Assembly (NCBI RefSeq): GCF_033473495.1
Contig: NC_088939.1
Span: forward strand, 2,170,001-2,234,000
Length of the DNA: 64,000 bases
Source of the DNA: Cercospora beticola
Lineage: Eukaryota > Ascomycota > Dothideomycetes > Mycosphaerellales > Mycosphaerellaceae
Direction of reading: 5' to 3'
Shown: positions 1 to 10,026 of the stretch, in pieces
Layout of the letters: each line of letters starts with the position of its first letter
Numbering within the stretch: position 1 is the stretch's first letter
Position numbers and translations under genes: made by a program
Notes under the pieces: generated by a model
Database searches by the model: none
Told to the model about the DNA's origin: nothing
Seen by the model: only the letters and a program-made list of their open reading frames with translations

Positions 1-1295
1 CATCTGAGACGGTACCATTGATGACACCAATGGCATTCCACAGGGGAGTCGTCACGTAATCTTGCCTGTTGACCAAGTTGATCGTGAGCGACTCCGGTGA
101 GGGACCAATGTTGTAGTCGACACCTTTGTAGCCAAGACCACCTCCTTGCCAGTACTTTGAGAAAGAAGAGGCTTTGGGTCCATGTCCATTGAGTGCCTTC
201 AATATCGGCAGCGCCTCCTTGTACGAAACTGGGATCGATGGAATGTCCGGGATGTGACCTTCGACAGACTGGCGAGGCACACCAGGCTTTGAGGGATAAC
301 CGATCGTAGTTGGGTCTCCAGGCGCGAAAGACAGGTATTGGACACTGCCTCGCTGTACGCTGCTCGGGTTCCTGGCGGGACCTTCGGGATAAGTCTTGTA
401 GCCATTCTCTTCTGTGATTTCGCCATCGTCACCAGGGTCACTGTACATAACGACGCCGATTGCACCCAGCTGTGAAGCACGAGCTACCTTGAGGCCTCTG
501 AAATTGCGGCCGTACTTCGCGATGATAATCTTGCCTTTCAGATCGATGCCAGCATTGACAAGATCTTCATAGTCATCCCACGTGCCGTAATTGGCAAATA
601 CGAATTGTCCTGTCACGTCGCCATCCGCTGAGTAACCGTGGAAGACCGGCACTCTGTCCGTGAGGTTTGTGGTTGGATCTTCATCGAGAACATCTTCCTC
701 CAGGGTAGCCTCGAATGCGACCTCGCCGTCTTTCAGTAGCGCCAATCTATGGTCCAGCGGGTAGTTGATGTAGACATCGTAAGAGACGACCTCTGCATGA
801 TCAACTCCAAACTGCTTCCACAGGTCTTTGGTCCACTGTGCCTGGCTTTCGTTCTTCCCTGCCAGATGTGGCCCCGCAGTGTAGTATTGGCTCCATTCTC
901 TTGCCTTCTTTGCGTCCGGTGTTTCAAGCAGCACCTTCTTCAACTCTTTATAGCCAAGGCCATGCGACTGAGGCCACGCTGGATGCGGAAGTTCGGCGGT
1001 CGCGAAGTGCTCGGGTTGTGTTCGAGGCTTGCCAGTGAGTATGTCTCCGTTGCCCGTGACAGCGATGGCGAGGAACACGAGCGCGGCTAGGAGGATTACG
1101 GAGCTGATGACCGTGGTACAGATACGCCGCACCTGTTGGTTGCATTCAGCCAAGGTTCTGGTTATCTCTCGATGCTTCTGAACTTACCCTAGCATGGGGA
1201 TAGCGATTCCTCTCTTCAGCTACTGGTACCGTCTGGATGAGCGGCGTACGTTCGCCCGCCATCATGGACCGCTTCTCTAGGTCGCGCTCCGCCAT
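1..1295 (-). CDS. Transferrin-receptor/glutamate carboxypeptidase II-like M28 family protein, 5' part
   Basis: The gene runs off the left edge of the window, so only about 413 N-terminal residues are visible. Exon 1 is 1295-1188 (36 codons). A 55-nt intron (GTAAGT...CAACAG) follows, and exon 2 runs from 1132 to the edge. The short cytoplasmic head (begins MAERDLEKRS) is followed by one hydrophobic segment at about residues 41-62, giving a type II membrane topology. The rest is luminal or extracellular and contains a protease-associated (PA) domain: GKIIIAKYGRNFRG, then GAIGVVMYSDPGDDG, then the TIGYPSKPGVPR stretch typical of N-acetylated alpha-linked acidic dipeptidase-like proteins. The zinc-binding M28 peptidase residues would lie beyond the window, so catalytic competence cannot be judged. 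Fungal relatives include Vps70/Tre-like vacuolar or plasma-membrane proteins. The start at 1295 places the membrane anchor where the family has it; an upstream in-frame extension to 1421 looks non-coding. Confidence 0.88.
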
Positions 1296-2579
1296 GGTCA
1301 GTATAGGTTTGCAGTGGCTGATAGAAAGACTCACCCTCGGTTCAATATATCCTCTTGCTGGCCGAAGCACGGCCAACGATTGCGCTATAGCTTGGCCGAA
1401 GCTATTGCGCATCTTCGCCATACCAAGCGGCCATGACGATTGCGAAGCTTCCTTGACGCCAGCGCGAAGCTCTAGTTAGCGGCTTCCCTCTTTCAGACAA
1501 GACCGTGGCAGGGTATCCACATTTGCGCCAAGCGCATCTGACTTCCTCCCTTCTTTTCGAATGTGAAACTGGTTCCCATACAATGTGCTTTCAGCTCATC
1601 ACCTTCTATCATGGCTTTCGTAGAGGTCATGTTGTTCTCGAAGACCCTCGTACCGTCCGATCCTGGTTGAGAAGATGCCCACGTTCTCGATAGCATAGCC
1701 GTCGTGGAAATGCGACTGGATAGAGGTGCAAATTATGGACGTCCCCGCAACGAATGGGCCGAAGATACAGACTTCCAAGGAATTTTATTCGATGGAGCAT
1801 AGCATGGAAAATGAAGTCGCTGCCCTAGCTCTCCCGCACGGTCCCGAAGCTAGCAGTATGCGTAGTGTCTTCCGCACTAGGAACGATCGAGAGGCACCTG
1901 TCAGCAGGCGTGTTCACCTTTAGCTAAGAGATTATCGGCTTGTACATTGTATCTGCGACCAGAATTCTGAGCTACCCGATGACTGGACCTATCATTTCCA
2001 CAACGACCCAAAGATGTGCCTCTGCGTTCAGCGTCTCTGCTCTTTCACGGCCGCTTCACCATCTCTTGCCCGATTCCTACCAAACCAACTCGTTCAGAGG
2101 GCGATCTATGCTCGAGGCAAGATCTAATGTGGCTTACTGGACGCTGCGTGTTGGCTTCGATTCTAGGCGCGATCGAGTTCACCTTCATTCGAGTGGAGGC
2201 AACGTGCCTGTCGCGGTTTCTGATGCCTTTTCAGCCGAAGCGGGCGGAAGATGGTGATCGGGGTCAGGTCAGGCACTGTGTCAAGTCAGCATTATTGCGA
2301 AATTTGATCTGCTCTCGCCTACGAAGGGCTGGGCTCGGCGATGGAGCAGACATGGGTCGCATTTAGAAGGGACGAAGTCGGGTCCACTGGAAGGCGAATG
2401 CTCCTGTCCAGTCGATCCTGGTAGACGATTCGGTTGATACTAGGACATGGAGACGCGTTATAAAGCTCAGCCCCGAGCGAGTTGTCAGACGAGCCAGATT
2501 GTCATCACCGCACCCCACTTAAGTCACGCAGCATCCGCTCTTCTTCCAACGATACTGCCAGTGCGCCTTTTTGCTATCG

Positions 2580-3530
2580 GGGACAATGGATTATGGGGTC
2601 ATCGGTGACAGCCATGTCCAAGTCGCTCACGGTCGTTTGTTTCTCGGGGAAGTCGCGATAGTGGCAGAAGACCTTCGCTCATGCTGGATTGTGGACGCGT
2701 TCTCGCGAAAGCTCGAGCTGTGGCTCAGGTTGGGGTATGCGCATGCGGTGTCATGGCTTAGTGTTCTTTTCGAGAGCTCGTCGGCGTGAAGGAGAAGTTG
2801 CTGCGCTCAGTCCCCTGGTCTTTGTGTGGATTGCCGGCGCACGTTGTCCGCAAGGGCGGCGGAGGGTTTTCATCGATCGCGGGACTGATGTCGCCTTTCT
2901 CATGGAATCGCGAGCTGCCGCTCAAGTCTGCATACACGTACGTGCTGCCACTGTCCAGTGTTTTATCGTCAGAGAAGTTGCTGCGCTCAGTTCGCAGATT
3001 TCCGTGTGGTTTGCCAGCCCATGTCGTTCGCGATAGCGGCGGAGCGCTTTTCTCGATCGGTGGGCTGATATCGCCTGCTTCGTGGGATCGCGAGCTGCCA
3101 TTGAGGTCCGCATGCGCGTAGGCGGTTCCACTGTTCAGTGTGTTGTCGTCGGAGAGGCTCTCAGTGCAGGGGAGAAGTTGCTGCGCTCAAACCTGTGGTT
3201 CTGGTGGTGTTCTCCAGCGTGGCCGAGGACTTTCCACCGATCGATGGACTGTCATCCTGTTTCCACGGAATGTCGAGCTGCATTTCAAGTCGGGGTTTGC
3301 GCACGCGGTGCCATTGTCTAGCGCTGCGTTAGAGAGATGGAAAGAGTGTTTGCCAGCACATGTTTGCGATCCGGTGGTGGATTCTCATCAATCAATGCAC
3401 TGATGCCGCCTTTCTCACGGATTTACGAGTTGCAGTGCAGGACAGAGTCTGCGCATGCAGTGCCATTGCCCAATGCACTGTCAGAGAGACTGCTGGCGCA
3501 AAACAGAAGTTGCTGCGTTGGATGTGATGG
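2580..3530. repeat. Degenerate tandem repeat, unit about 180 bp
   Basis: The phrase GAGAAGTTGCTGCGCTCA recurs at 2792, 2972 and 3172, and in worn form at 3504. Spacings are 180, 200 (the extra 20 bp is a small duplication ending in a second GAGAGG-like start) and about 330, where one unit has lost its first part. Within each unit the same landmarks return in order: GCGAGCTG, then GCGCATGCGGTGCCATTG-like, then CAGTG...GAGAG. A further decayed copy can be seen at about 2610-2790. Adjacent copies at 2792 and 2972 differ at many sites but are the same length, so the first two units stay in the same reading frame on the plus strand. I cannot tell whether this is a satellite-like non-coding array or the remains of a repetitive protein gene. 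Confidence 0.75.
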
Positions 3531-4651
3531 TCTTGGTAGTGTTGTGGTCATGAAGTTTGAACGATCAGTACCACACCACCTCCGTAACTCCGACCCTCAG
3601 CGTCAACAGCCAGCTCCAAAGGCAGATCACAAGGCAAAAAGACGAGCATATCGAACCAAACACTTTCCAGCACCGTGGCATAGAGCAAAAAAATCGTCGC
3701 GGTCCACATATGAATCTTGGTCCGGGAAGCAAAAAAGATGAACTCGGTGTTCTATGTGACAAGGGAGGGGCGCCTTGTTTGATATGATAGGTCTGTTGGA
3801 TGTTAACGACTGCACCAGCACTGCTTTCTCGAAGGCAGGGCGCGGCAACCCATCTCCGGTACTCGCATTGGTTGCTGCTAGGTATCTGGGATATATAAAT
3901 CTCAAACCGGAATCTGGGCTACTTAGGCATATTTTGAAAGCCAGGTCTGCTCAATTCATCTACTGGGCGTGACTGCAGCCCGTACCATTTCCCAGGGCGC
4001 TTAACAGCAAGCAGAGGTCTAAGTCACGGCGCTGAAGGTTCTACATGCACCGCAGCATTGCGCAATGGTCACCGTAAAGGGCCAATACCTTTCAATGGAA
4101 GATATCTTGACGAAGTACAGCACCCCTGACAACATCGCAATGTGTGACCGGCTTGTATGGTACCTAGGTAAGCCCAGCGAAGCACGCCTCTCTGCTCTCG
4201 ACAGCAGCCCTTGTCGGATTTGATTCCCTCCTCGCACATCGCCGTCACCACAATCAGCCCTCGAACGGCTAGAAGTCGCGCGTCCAAATCGCCATGCACG
4301 CTGCTTTGGTTCTGCCTGTAAGGCTGTACACAACGAGAGCACCCTCTCGCTTGTATCAACACTCGCTTCACGCAGCGCTCGCCTCCGTGTCTTTCCACGG
4401 TGAAGAAGACATGGCCAGAGACAACCCACCAGAAACGCTTACCCAATGCGAATTGCTGTCATGCCTCAGCAAATGGCGACCGCGCACCAACCTCGCCGCA
4501 CTGGCACAGCAACTCCCCAGAGCGGGCACGAATCCACTGGGCAATTCGACGTCCATCCTGATCTCCAGACCACCATCACTTCCGGTCCATACGCAAACAC
4601 GATAGGGCAACCTGACCGAATGCCGCTGTCAAGATGTCCTGCGACAAGCGA

Positions 4652-4918
4652 TCACGCAGTCGCTGGCTGCCGCTGGAATAAGAGGAGGATTTGCCGAAAC
4701 ACACATGAGAAGAAGAGCTTTGCGTCACTCGCAAGGATGACCTCAAGGGGGTTGTTGATATGGGAAGGCTGGACAGCTCTCCTGATCTCGAGAGCTGCAT
4801 CGTACATTCTGTGGAACATATTGCTGCCGTTTGTTTCCTCAAAACACGTTCGTTGTAAGGTGGGCAGCCCCGATATGGAGTCGTCGGATTTCATGATATT
4901 CTCTTCCTCGATCTGCAT
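4652..4918 (-). CDS. Possible small hypothetical protein (88 aa)
   Basis: An ATG-started frame of 88 codons whose codon use (mostly C/G-ending, e.g. ATC GAG GAA GAG, CTC GAG ATC) resembles the real genes in this window better than its overlapping frames do. The product starts MQIEEENIMKSDD and ends in a hydrophobic stretch (KLFFSCVFRQILLLF). I recognise no family. No splice partner could be found upstream or downstream, so it may be an isolated small gene, a leftover exon, or chance. It lies alone in a gene-poor stretch. Confidence 0.3.
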   Translation of the reverse strand: MQIEEENIMKSDDSISGLPTLQRTCFEETNGSNMFHRMYDAALEIRRAVQPSHINNPLEVILASDAKLFFSCVFRQILLLFQRQPATA

Positions 4919-5380
4919 TCCATTCCCTGACGTTTCAGAATTCCGTTGTGGAGTGACAGCAACGCTAACCTTCGTGATACTGCGTAGAATTGATTCACTT
5001 GAGGAATGTCTCCAACATCCCCCTTGCTACTTGATCACCAAGTCTTATACGTAAGGAGTTCGCGAGCTCTGACATGTCGGGCACGAGGTCAGCATTGTCG
5101 AAGCTAGCCGATCGTAAGTCTCTGCGATGAGATGCCCGAAGAACATCCACGCGTATGTTATTCGAACGCAGAAGGTGGGGGAAGATTAGGGCTCTGTGAT
5201 CCGACGAGGCAGGCCGAGGGCAGTCTTTAGTCGCATGCATACATTCAATTGACTTCGATGTTTCGATAAGAGACCAGAAATTCAGAGAAGCATAACGTTG
5301 ACTGATTTTTGATCATTGAGCCCATTCGCTCTGCAGCTTCATACTCAAACTTCAACATCTGTTTCTACCATCCCATCAGA

Positions 5381-7255
5381 TCAATTATGCACTCCTCCTC
5401 CAACATTCGCCGTTCCCCTCCCCAATCCACTCTTATACCTCTCCAGCGCCCTCGCCCTGGCCTTCGCATGCTCCACACAAGGCTCCGGATACCCATTCTT
5501 CTTCGCCTCCTTCGCCGCGCCCCTCGCATAAGGCTCATGCACCGCCTTACCCTTGATACCCCTCAACTCAGGCACCCACTTCCTAATATACTCCCCCTCC
5601 GGATCAAACTTCTCACTCTGCAACAGCGGATTGAAAATCCGAAAATAAGGCTGTGGATCCACACCTGTCGAAGCACTAAACCCCCACCCACCATTATTAC
5701 TCGCAAAATCCCCATCAATCAGAGTCTCCATGAAATATTTCTCCCCTTGTCGCCAGTCGAGTAGAAGATCTTTGGCGAGGAACGAAGCGACGATCATGCG
5801 GCAGCGGTTATGCATCCAGCTCATCTCTTTGCATTGACGCATTGCAGCGTCGACGATGGGGAAACCCGTCATGCCAGAGGTCCATTTCTCGAAGAGAGCG
5901 TCGTCGTATTCCCATTCTACGTCGGAGTATTCGTATTTGAAGGGTTTGGACATGCAAATGTAAGGCCAGTGAGCGAGGACGTGTTTGTAGAAGTCACGCC
6001 AGGCGAGTTCGGAGATCCAGGTTTTGATGCCTTCGTTGCCGAGATCGAGTTTGGGGGTGCTGTTTGCTGTGCGGGCGGCGCGGACGGCGGTGCGAACGGA
6101 GAGTGTGCCGGCGGAGAAGTGTACGGAGAGGTTGGAGGTCGATTGTGCGGCGGGGAGGTTTCGTTCGTCTTGATATGCGGTGACTTTTTGTTTGATGAAG
6201 CGACCTAGACGTTCGTGTGCTTCGTGTTCGCCAGGCGGGTAGAGTGATGCCAGACGTTTCCTGTCTCCTTCTGCGAGGGCCTTGTTTGCTGGCGCAGACG
6301 GGATCTCGCACTCGAAAAGCTCCTTGAACTTCTCCCTTGCGCTTGGGTCATTCGCCACCGGTGGCTCGCTCTCCCTTAGCAAATACGGGTGCTCGTGTAC
6401 ATGTTTCACCCAAGCTCGATACCACGGCGAATAAACACTATACTGCTTCCCGGCTCCCGTCTTCAATGCTCCAGGCGGAACGACCACATCATCGTGTAAG
6501 CACTCCACACTCACTCCCTTCTCCAGACCCTTCTTCACCAACTTCGCCTCCCTCCTCAGCTCGTCAACCTCGTATTCCATGTTGCAAAACAAATGCTTCG
6601 CGGCCCATGCCTCACACTTCTCCAATACAAGCTCTACCACATCCTTCCTCTTCTCGACAGTCTCCACAAACAAAGGAATATCCTTCTCTGCCAAATCCTG
6701 CTTCAACACCTCCAAGTTCCTGAGATCAAAATCCACGCGTGCCCGACTCGTCAAATGCGCCTGATAATCTTCGGGCGAAACAATAAACATGCAGATCAGA
6801 TGGATGCCATGCTTCTTTGCAAGTTTACTCGCTGCTTCCAGAGAGCGGTTATCCGATTGTCGGAGATCTCGCTTGAACCAGTGGACGACGGATGAGCCAG
6901 GTGGAATCTTCTCGCGGGCGGATTTTGTAGATGAAAGGGCAGTGTTGAGGACTTCAATGGGACGCGGAATCTCGTTGTTGTTATATTGTGCGCAACGTTC
7001 GTTGCTCATTTCGGGTGGGTAGAAGTCACGTTGGATGATGCCATGTTTCTCGGCGAGCGGCATACCATCTTCTTGATTTTCGCTTTTCAATTTCTTCTTA
7101 CTTGGAGAAGGACCTGTCGGACGCACAGGCGATGTCGCTCTGCGTTTGATGGAAGGCATTCTCGTAGCAGCGTAAGATCTTCTCGCAGGGTGAAAAGCAA
7201 TTGCTGTTCGTCGACCGAGTATGGCCGCTTGGAGTGATTTTGTCGCGATTTTCAT
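5381..7255 (-). CDS. PHR1: Class I CPD photolyase (deoxyribodipyrimidine photo-lyase)
   Basis: A single-exon gene for 624 residues. It repairs UV-induced cyclobutane pyrimidine dimers using light, with FAD as catalytic cofactor and an antenna chromophore. The N-terminal Rossmann antenna domain begins at about residue 120 (VVHWFKRDLRQSDNRSL). The C-terminal FAD domain contains TGFPIVDAAMRQ, SWMHNRCRM, the DGDFASNNGGW loop and STGVDPQPYFRIFNP, all diagnostic of class I CPD photolyases. The first 32 residues are rich in Arg/Ala/Ser and lack acidic residues, like a mitochondrial presequence. A second in-frame ATG at 7159 is followed by basic clusters (MPSIKRR, SKKKLK) that look like a nuclear signal. 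Use of both starts would give mitochondrial and nuclear forms, as is known for some fungal photolyases; here this is inference. The upstream gap (7256-8230) may hold a light-responsive promoter, but I could not identify an element. Confidence 0.95.
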   Translation of the reverse strand: MKIATKSLQAAILGRRTAIAFHPARRSYAATRMPSIKRRATSPVRPTGPSPSKKKLKSENQEDGMPLAEKHGIIQRDFYPPEMSNERCAQYNNNEIPRPIEVLNTALSSTKSAREKIPPGSSVVHWFKRDLRQSDNRSLEAASKLAKKHGIHLICMFIVSPEDYQAHLTSRARVDFDLRNLEVLKQDLAEKDIPLFVETVEKRKDVVELVLEKCEAWAAKHLFCNMEYEVDELRREAKLVKKGLEKGVSVECLHDDVVVPPGALKTGAGKQYSVYSPWYRAWVKHVHEHPYLLRESEPPVANDPSAREKFKELFECEIPSAPANKALAEGDRKRLASLYPPGEHEAHERLGRFIKQKVTAYQDERNLPAAQSTSNLSVHFSAGTLSVRTAVRAARTANSTPKLDLGNEGIKTWISELAWRDFYKHVLAHWPYICMSKPFKYEYSDVEWEYDDALFEKWTSGMTGFPIVDAAMRQCKEMSWMHNRCRMIVASFLAKDLLLDWRQGEKYFMETLIDGDFASNNGGWGFSASTGVDPQPYFRIFNPLLQSEKFDPEGEYIRKWVPELRGIKGKAVHEPYARGAAKEAKKNGYPEPCVEHAKARARALERYKSGLGRGTANVGGGVHN

Positions 7256-8230
7256 TCACTTTCCCAAGAATTTGTCGATCCACGCGGTCATCGCGTGCAA
7301 ATGTTGCACAGGAGAACAAATGTCGCGACAAAGAAGTCTAGATCATTGTTTCGGCGCAGAGGACTGGAAGACGTCAGCGATGGCCCGAGCTCCTGGAAAC
7401 GAGATCGTGGATCGTGGTTCCTGCAGATCGGATCCATTGCCACGCATCGGGCCCGATCTTGACGGTATTAGCGTCAAAATCACGAACAGCTATTTCATGT
7501 AAAGAAGGACAGGACCAAACATTCATTTGTACAGACTGTTGCTAATACTGCATGACCATTGTGACATCGAATCTGTCAAGCACGGCACAAAGCAGGTGCT
7601 AATTCTGCACTGCGAAGCATTTTCGACTAAGGACTCAAGGCCGTACAGTATGAAGAGATCGCAAGAGCAAATTTCCCTGCTATATTGCAGAGAGTGTGCC
7701 AGACTGATCTTTGCAATTGTTGGCCATACACACAGTCGCATCTCATTCCGCGTTGGCTCGCTGAACTTCATCTGCGCTCCATAAGCGGAGTTCGTCTCCT
7801 TTGCATGTCCTGAGAGACGAGCTCTCCTCGCGCTGCTGCTCCTCGTCCTCGATCTAATGTTACAACTTGGCGTACGTGGATTAGACTACACGATTGCAAG
7901 GCGACGTGCACGGGTTGCGGTCCATGTGTACTTGCGCAATGCGTCTCATTCGCTCGCAGCCGACTTTGTTCACTCTCGTATGAGCCCGTTGACAATGCAG
8001 GCGTCCACCTCAAGCATCAAAATGGAGTCCGGCAGTGCGTGAGGCAATCAATAGTGCCTTATTGTGCTCGTCGTGTGCCCCTTCGGAATGCGAACGCTTG
8101 AGCATAGTGCAACGCTGTCACTGCAGCTCGAATCCCGATATTGGCACAACACCGGTATGAACGTGCGCAAGAAATGCCATGCCGGAGAAAGCAGTTGCTC
8201 CTCGACATAGAAGCATCCATCTTATTCGTT
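7256..8230. other. Non-coding gap between photolyase and SSU72
   Basis: Holds the photolyase promoter/5' UTR and the 3' region of the Ssu72 gene, both on the minus strand. Two overlapping antiparallel openings of about 85 codons (7523-7784) have no recognisable content. Nothing else seen. Confidence 0.55.
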
Positions 8231-9238
8231 TCAGAGCCACGCCAGCGTCCACAACGCCGGCAATTGCGGCCACCTCTCCTGCCACTCAGCCAAGATGTCA
8301 GGTACCCTCTCATCAAATCCTGCTCTTGCGCCTGCACTCCCTTGGTCAAAAGCTGCCGCATTGCCACCATTCCTGACCAGATCCCCTCTCTCTTCTCTCG
8401 CCGCCTCGTTCAGCTTATCTGCCAATTCCAGAATCGCTCCGCCTCCCACTAGCGCCTCCTCATGGTTGTCCTTAATATCCACATTGAAGACATGCACAGG
8501 CCGATTCAAGGGCGAACCTCTATTGAGCAAATCGTCCACCACTGCTTCCCAACACCGATCTTCGCACGTTATCACCACATCGACTGTTCCCGCTTCCGTA
8601 CCTTGAGCGCCCTTGTCCTGCGACCACTCCACGTCGTCGCCGGTATATGCCCCGTTGATCAATCGTTTGCCCACGCGCGGGACGCCAGGTCTCCAATCTT
8701 GCCAGCGCTCGGGCCCCCATTTGACGTTCTTGTTGCGCTCGAGCATGGGCAGAATGCCGTTGGCGGAATAGAGGCGTTTGTCCTTTTCCTTGAGCTCCTC
8801 GTACATGGCGGAGTAGCTGGTGGAGTTGAATTGGTAGACGTTGGGTTGGCTGATGGAGGGCCCCGGCAGGCGGACGAGACTTCCTGTTCCGAAGCTGATG
8901 GTAGGATATGGGGAGGGCGCTGTGGTCAGGCGGAGATGGGCTTCCATGGAGCGGTTGTTGTTACTGGCGCAGACGGTGCAGAAGCGGAGCTTGAAGCTGT
9001 CCCCGGTGTTCTGCGTTTGGCTGGCCTCTGATGTCTGCTCTTGCTGTCCTGACACAGATACCGGCGACGGAGTTGGTCGCGGAGGGCCGTCGCCTGTGGT
9101 AATTTGGTCTGTGATGGCCTGTTGCCGGCTCGCGGCTTCGTCTGCGGTTTGCGGATCGCGGGCGGCGTCCATGGTGGGTGCGGCGGGTTCGGGCGGTGGT
9201 GGAGGCGGAGGAGGTCGCCGTCGAGGATCGGTGGACAT
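8231..9238 (-). CDS. SSU72: Ssu72-type RNA polymerase II CTD phosphatase
   Basis: Encodes 335 residues without introns. Ssu72 removes phosphate from Ser5/Ser7 of the Rpb1 C-terminal repeat and is part of the cleavage/polyadenylation machinery in the nucleus. The signature P-loop [16 protein letters not shown] (a CX5RS motif, C at about residue 87) is intact. The downstream helical stretch [22 protein letters not shown] and the block [17 protein letters not shown] contain the conserved elements, including the presumed general-acid region. The C-terminus ([16 protein letters not shown]) matches the family end. The first 80 residues are an extra low-complexity tail with an eight-proline run and Ser/Thr-rich linker, longer than in yeast; translation might instead begin at Met23. 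It is single-copy housekeeping in other fungi. Confidence 0.95.
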   Translation of the reverse strand: MSTDPRRRPPPPPPPPEPAAPTMDAARDPQTADEAASRQQAITDQITTGDGPPRPTPSPVSVSGQQEQTSEASQTQNTGDSFKLRFCTVCASNNNRSMEAHLRLTTAPSPYPTISFGTGSLVRLPGPSISQPNVYQFNSTSYSAMYEELKEKDKRLYSANGILPMLERNKNVKWGPERWQDWRPGVPRVGKRLINGAYTGDDVEWSQDKGAQGTEAGTVDVVITCEDRCWEAVVDDLLNRGSPLNRPVHVFNVDIKDNHEEALVGGGAILELADKLNEAAREERGDLVRNGGNAAAFDQGSAGARAGFDERVPDILAEWQERWPQLPALWTLAWL

Positions 9239-10026
9239 TTTGCTATGCGACTAATGCGCGACTTGCGCCAGCCACTGAAGTGAAGGGAAGCCGTTTGCGC
9301 GGGAAGATGCAGCTTTCGAGCGTCAGGCGCGGTGAAGCGTGAGGCGAGGCGGGATCAGCCAGCGCTTCGGCACGTGATACAAATCGGAAGAATATCTCCA
9401 CAAGGCCAGAGATGCGGTATGGGATTTTTAAGTGGTTAGTGGTGAACTTCACGAGGCATTGATCTCATCTCCAACTTTCACATGCGAGCGAGCTGTCCAA
9501 GCTGCAGCTCAAAAGGCAGGTTGGCCGAGCGCCGCTTCACGAAACTGACGCGAGCTCATATCCTGAGGCACCATGATTCTGGGAGGTGAAATCTCACTAC
9601 AGCACGTCTGAATTTAAAGAAAAGGGACATAGAATTGTCCGTCATGATTAAACGAAGCGCAATGGCTCTGTTGAAGAAACGCTTCGAAATTGGTGCATCG
9701 CAAAATGCCCGTGACTACCGTGCTCATGCTATTCGTTGCAAAACACCCCGATCCCTTTGCCTTTTTCTATCTGCCCCTCGCTGCCCTGCTCCGCTCCGCT
9801 GCAACGGTCCTGAATGGAAGGAAGATAAAGGAAGGAAGAAAGGTCCGCTGTATGTGCTGCGTGCTCCCGCTTCAGGACCATGCCCGGTGCTCGGTCCCAT
9901 CCTCGTACTGCATGTCGTGTTGGAACTGCAATCTAGTTGGGAGAAACGAAGCCCGTGGGCCATTGTCATCGTCATAGAAGTCCATACGCCCCAGAAAGTT
10001 CGTTTCCGCAAAATGCTCTAGCCCTC
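9239..10026. other. Non-coding gap, SSU72 upstream and lipid-transfer gene downstream
   Basis: About 790 bp with the Ssu72 promoter on one side and the 3' end of the oxysterol-binding-protein gene on the other. A 128-codon plus-strand opening (9635-10021) has no motif and lies where the 3' UTR of the minus-strand gene is expected. Nothing else seen. Confidence 0.5.

Larger units (their letters stand above)
1296..5380. other. Long non-coding stretch, with a tandem repeat inside it
   Basis: Four kilobases separate the M28 gene from the photolyase. I see no protein with recognisable family motifs. All six frames have short openings that overlap each other, as expected at this base composition. 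The only clear structure is the degenerate 180-bp tandem repeat at 2580-3530. One small minus-strand reading frame (4652-4918) has coding-like codon use and is listed separately. Confidence 0.6.

Noticed and set aside
3337..3787. Overlapping plus-strand openings of 76-134 codons
   Set aside because: They overlap the decayed tandem repeat, run in several frames at once and show no protein features; treated as non-coding.
4446..5054. 202-codon plus-strand opening
   Set aside because: No domain, unusual composition, and it is antisense to the more coding-like 88-codon frame; likely chance.
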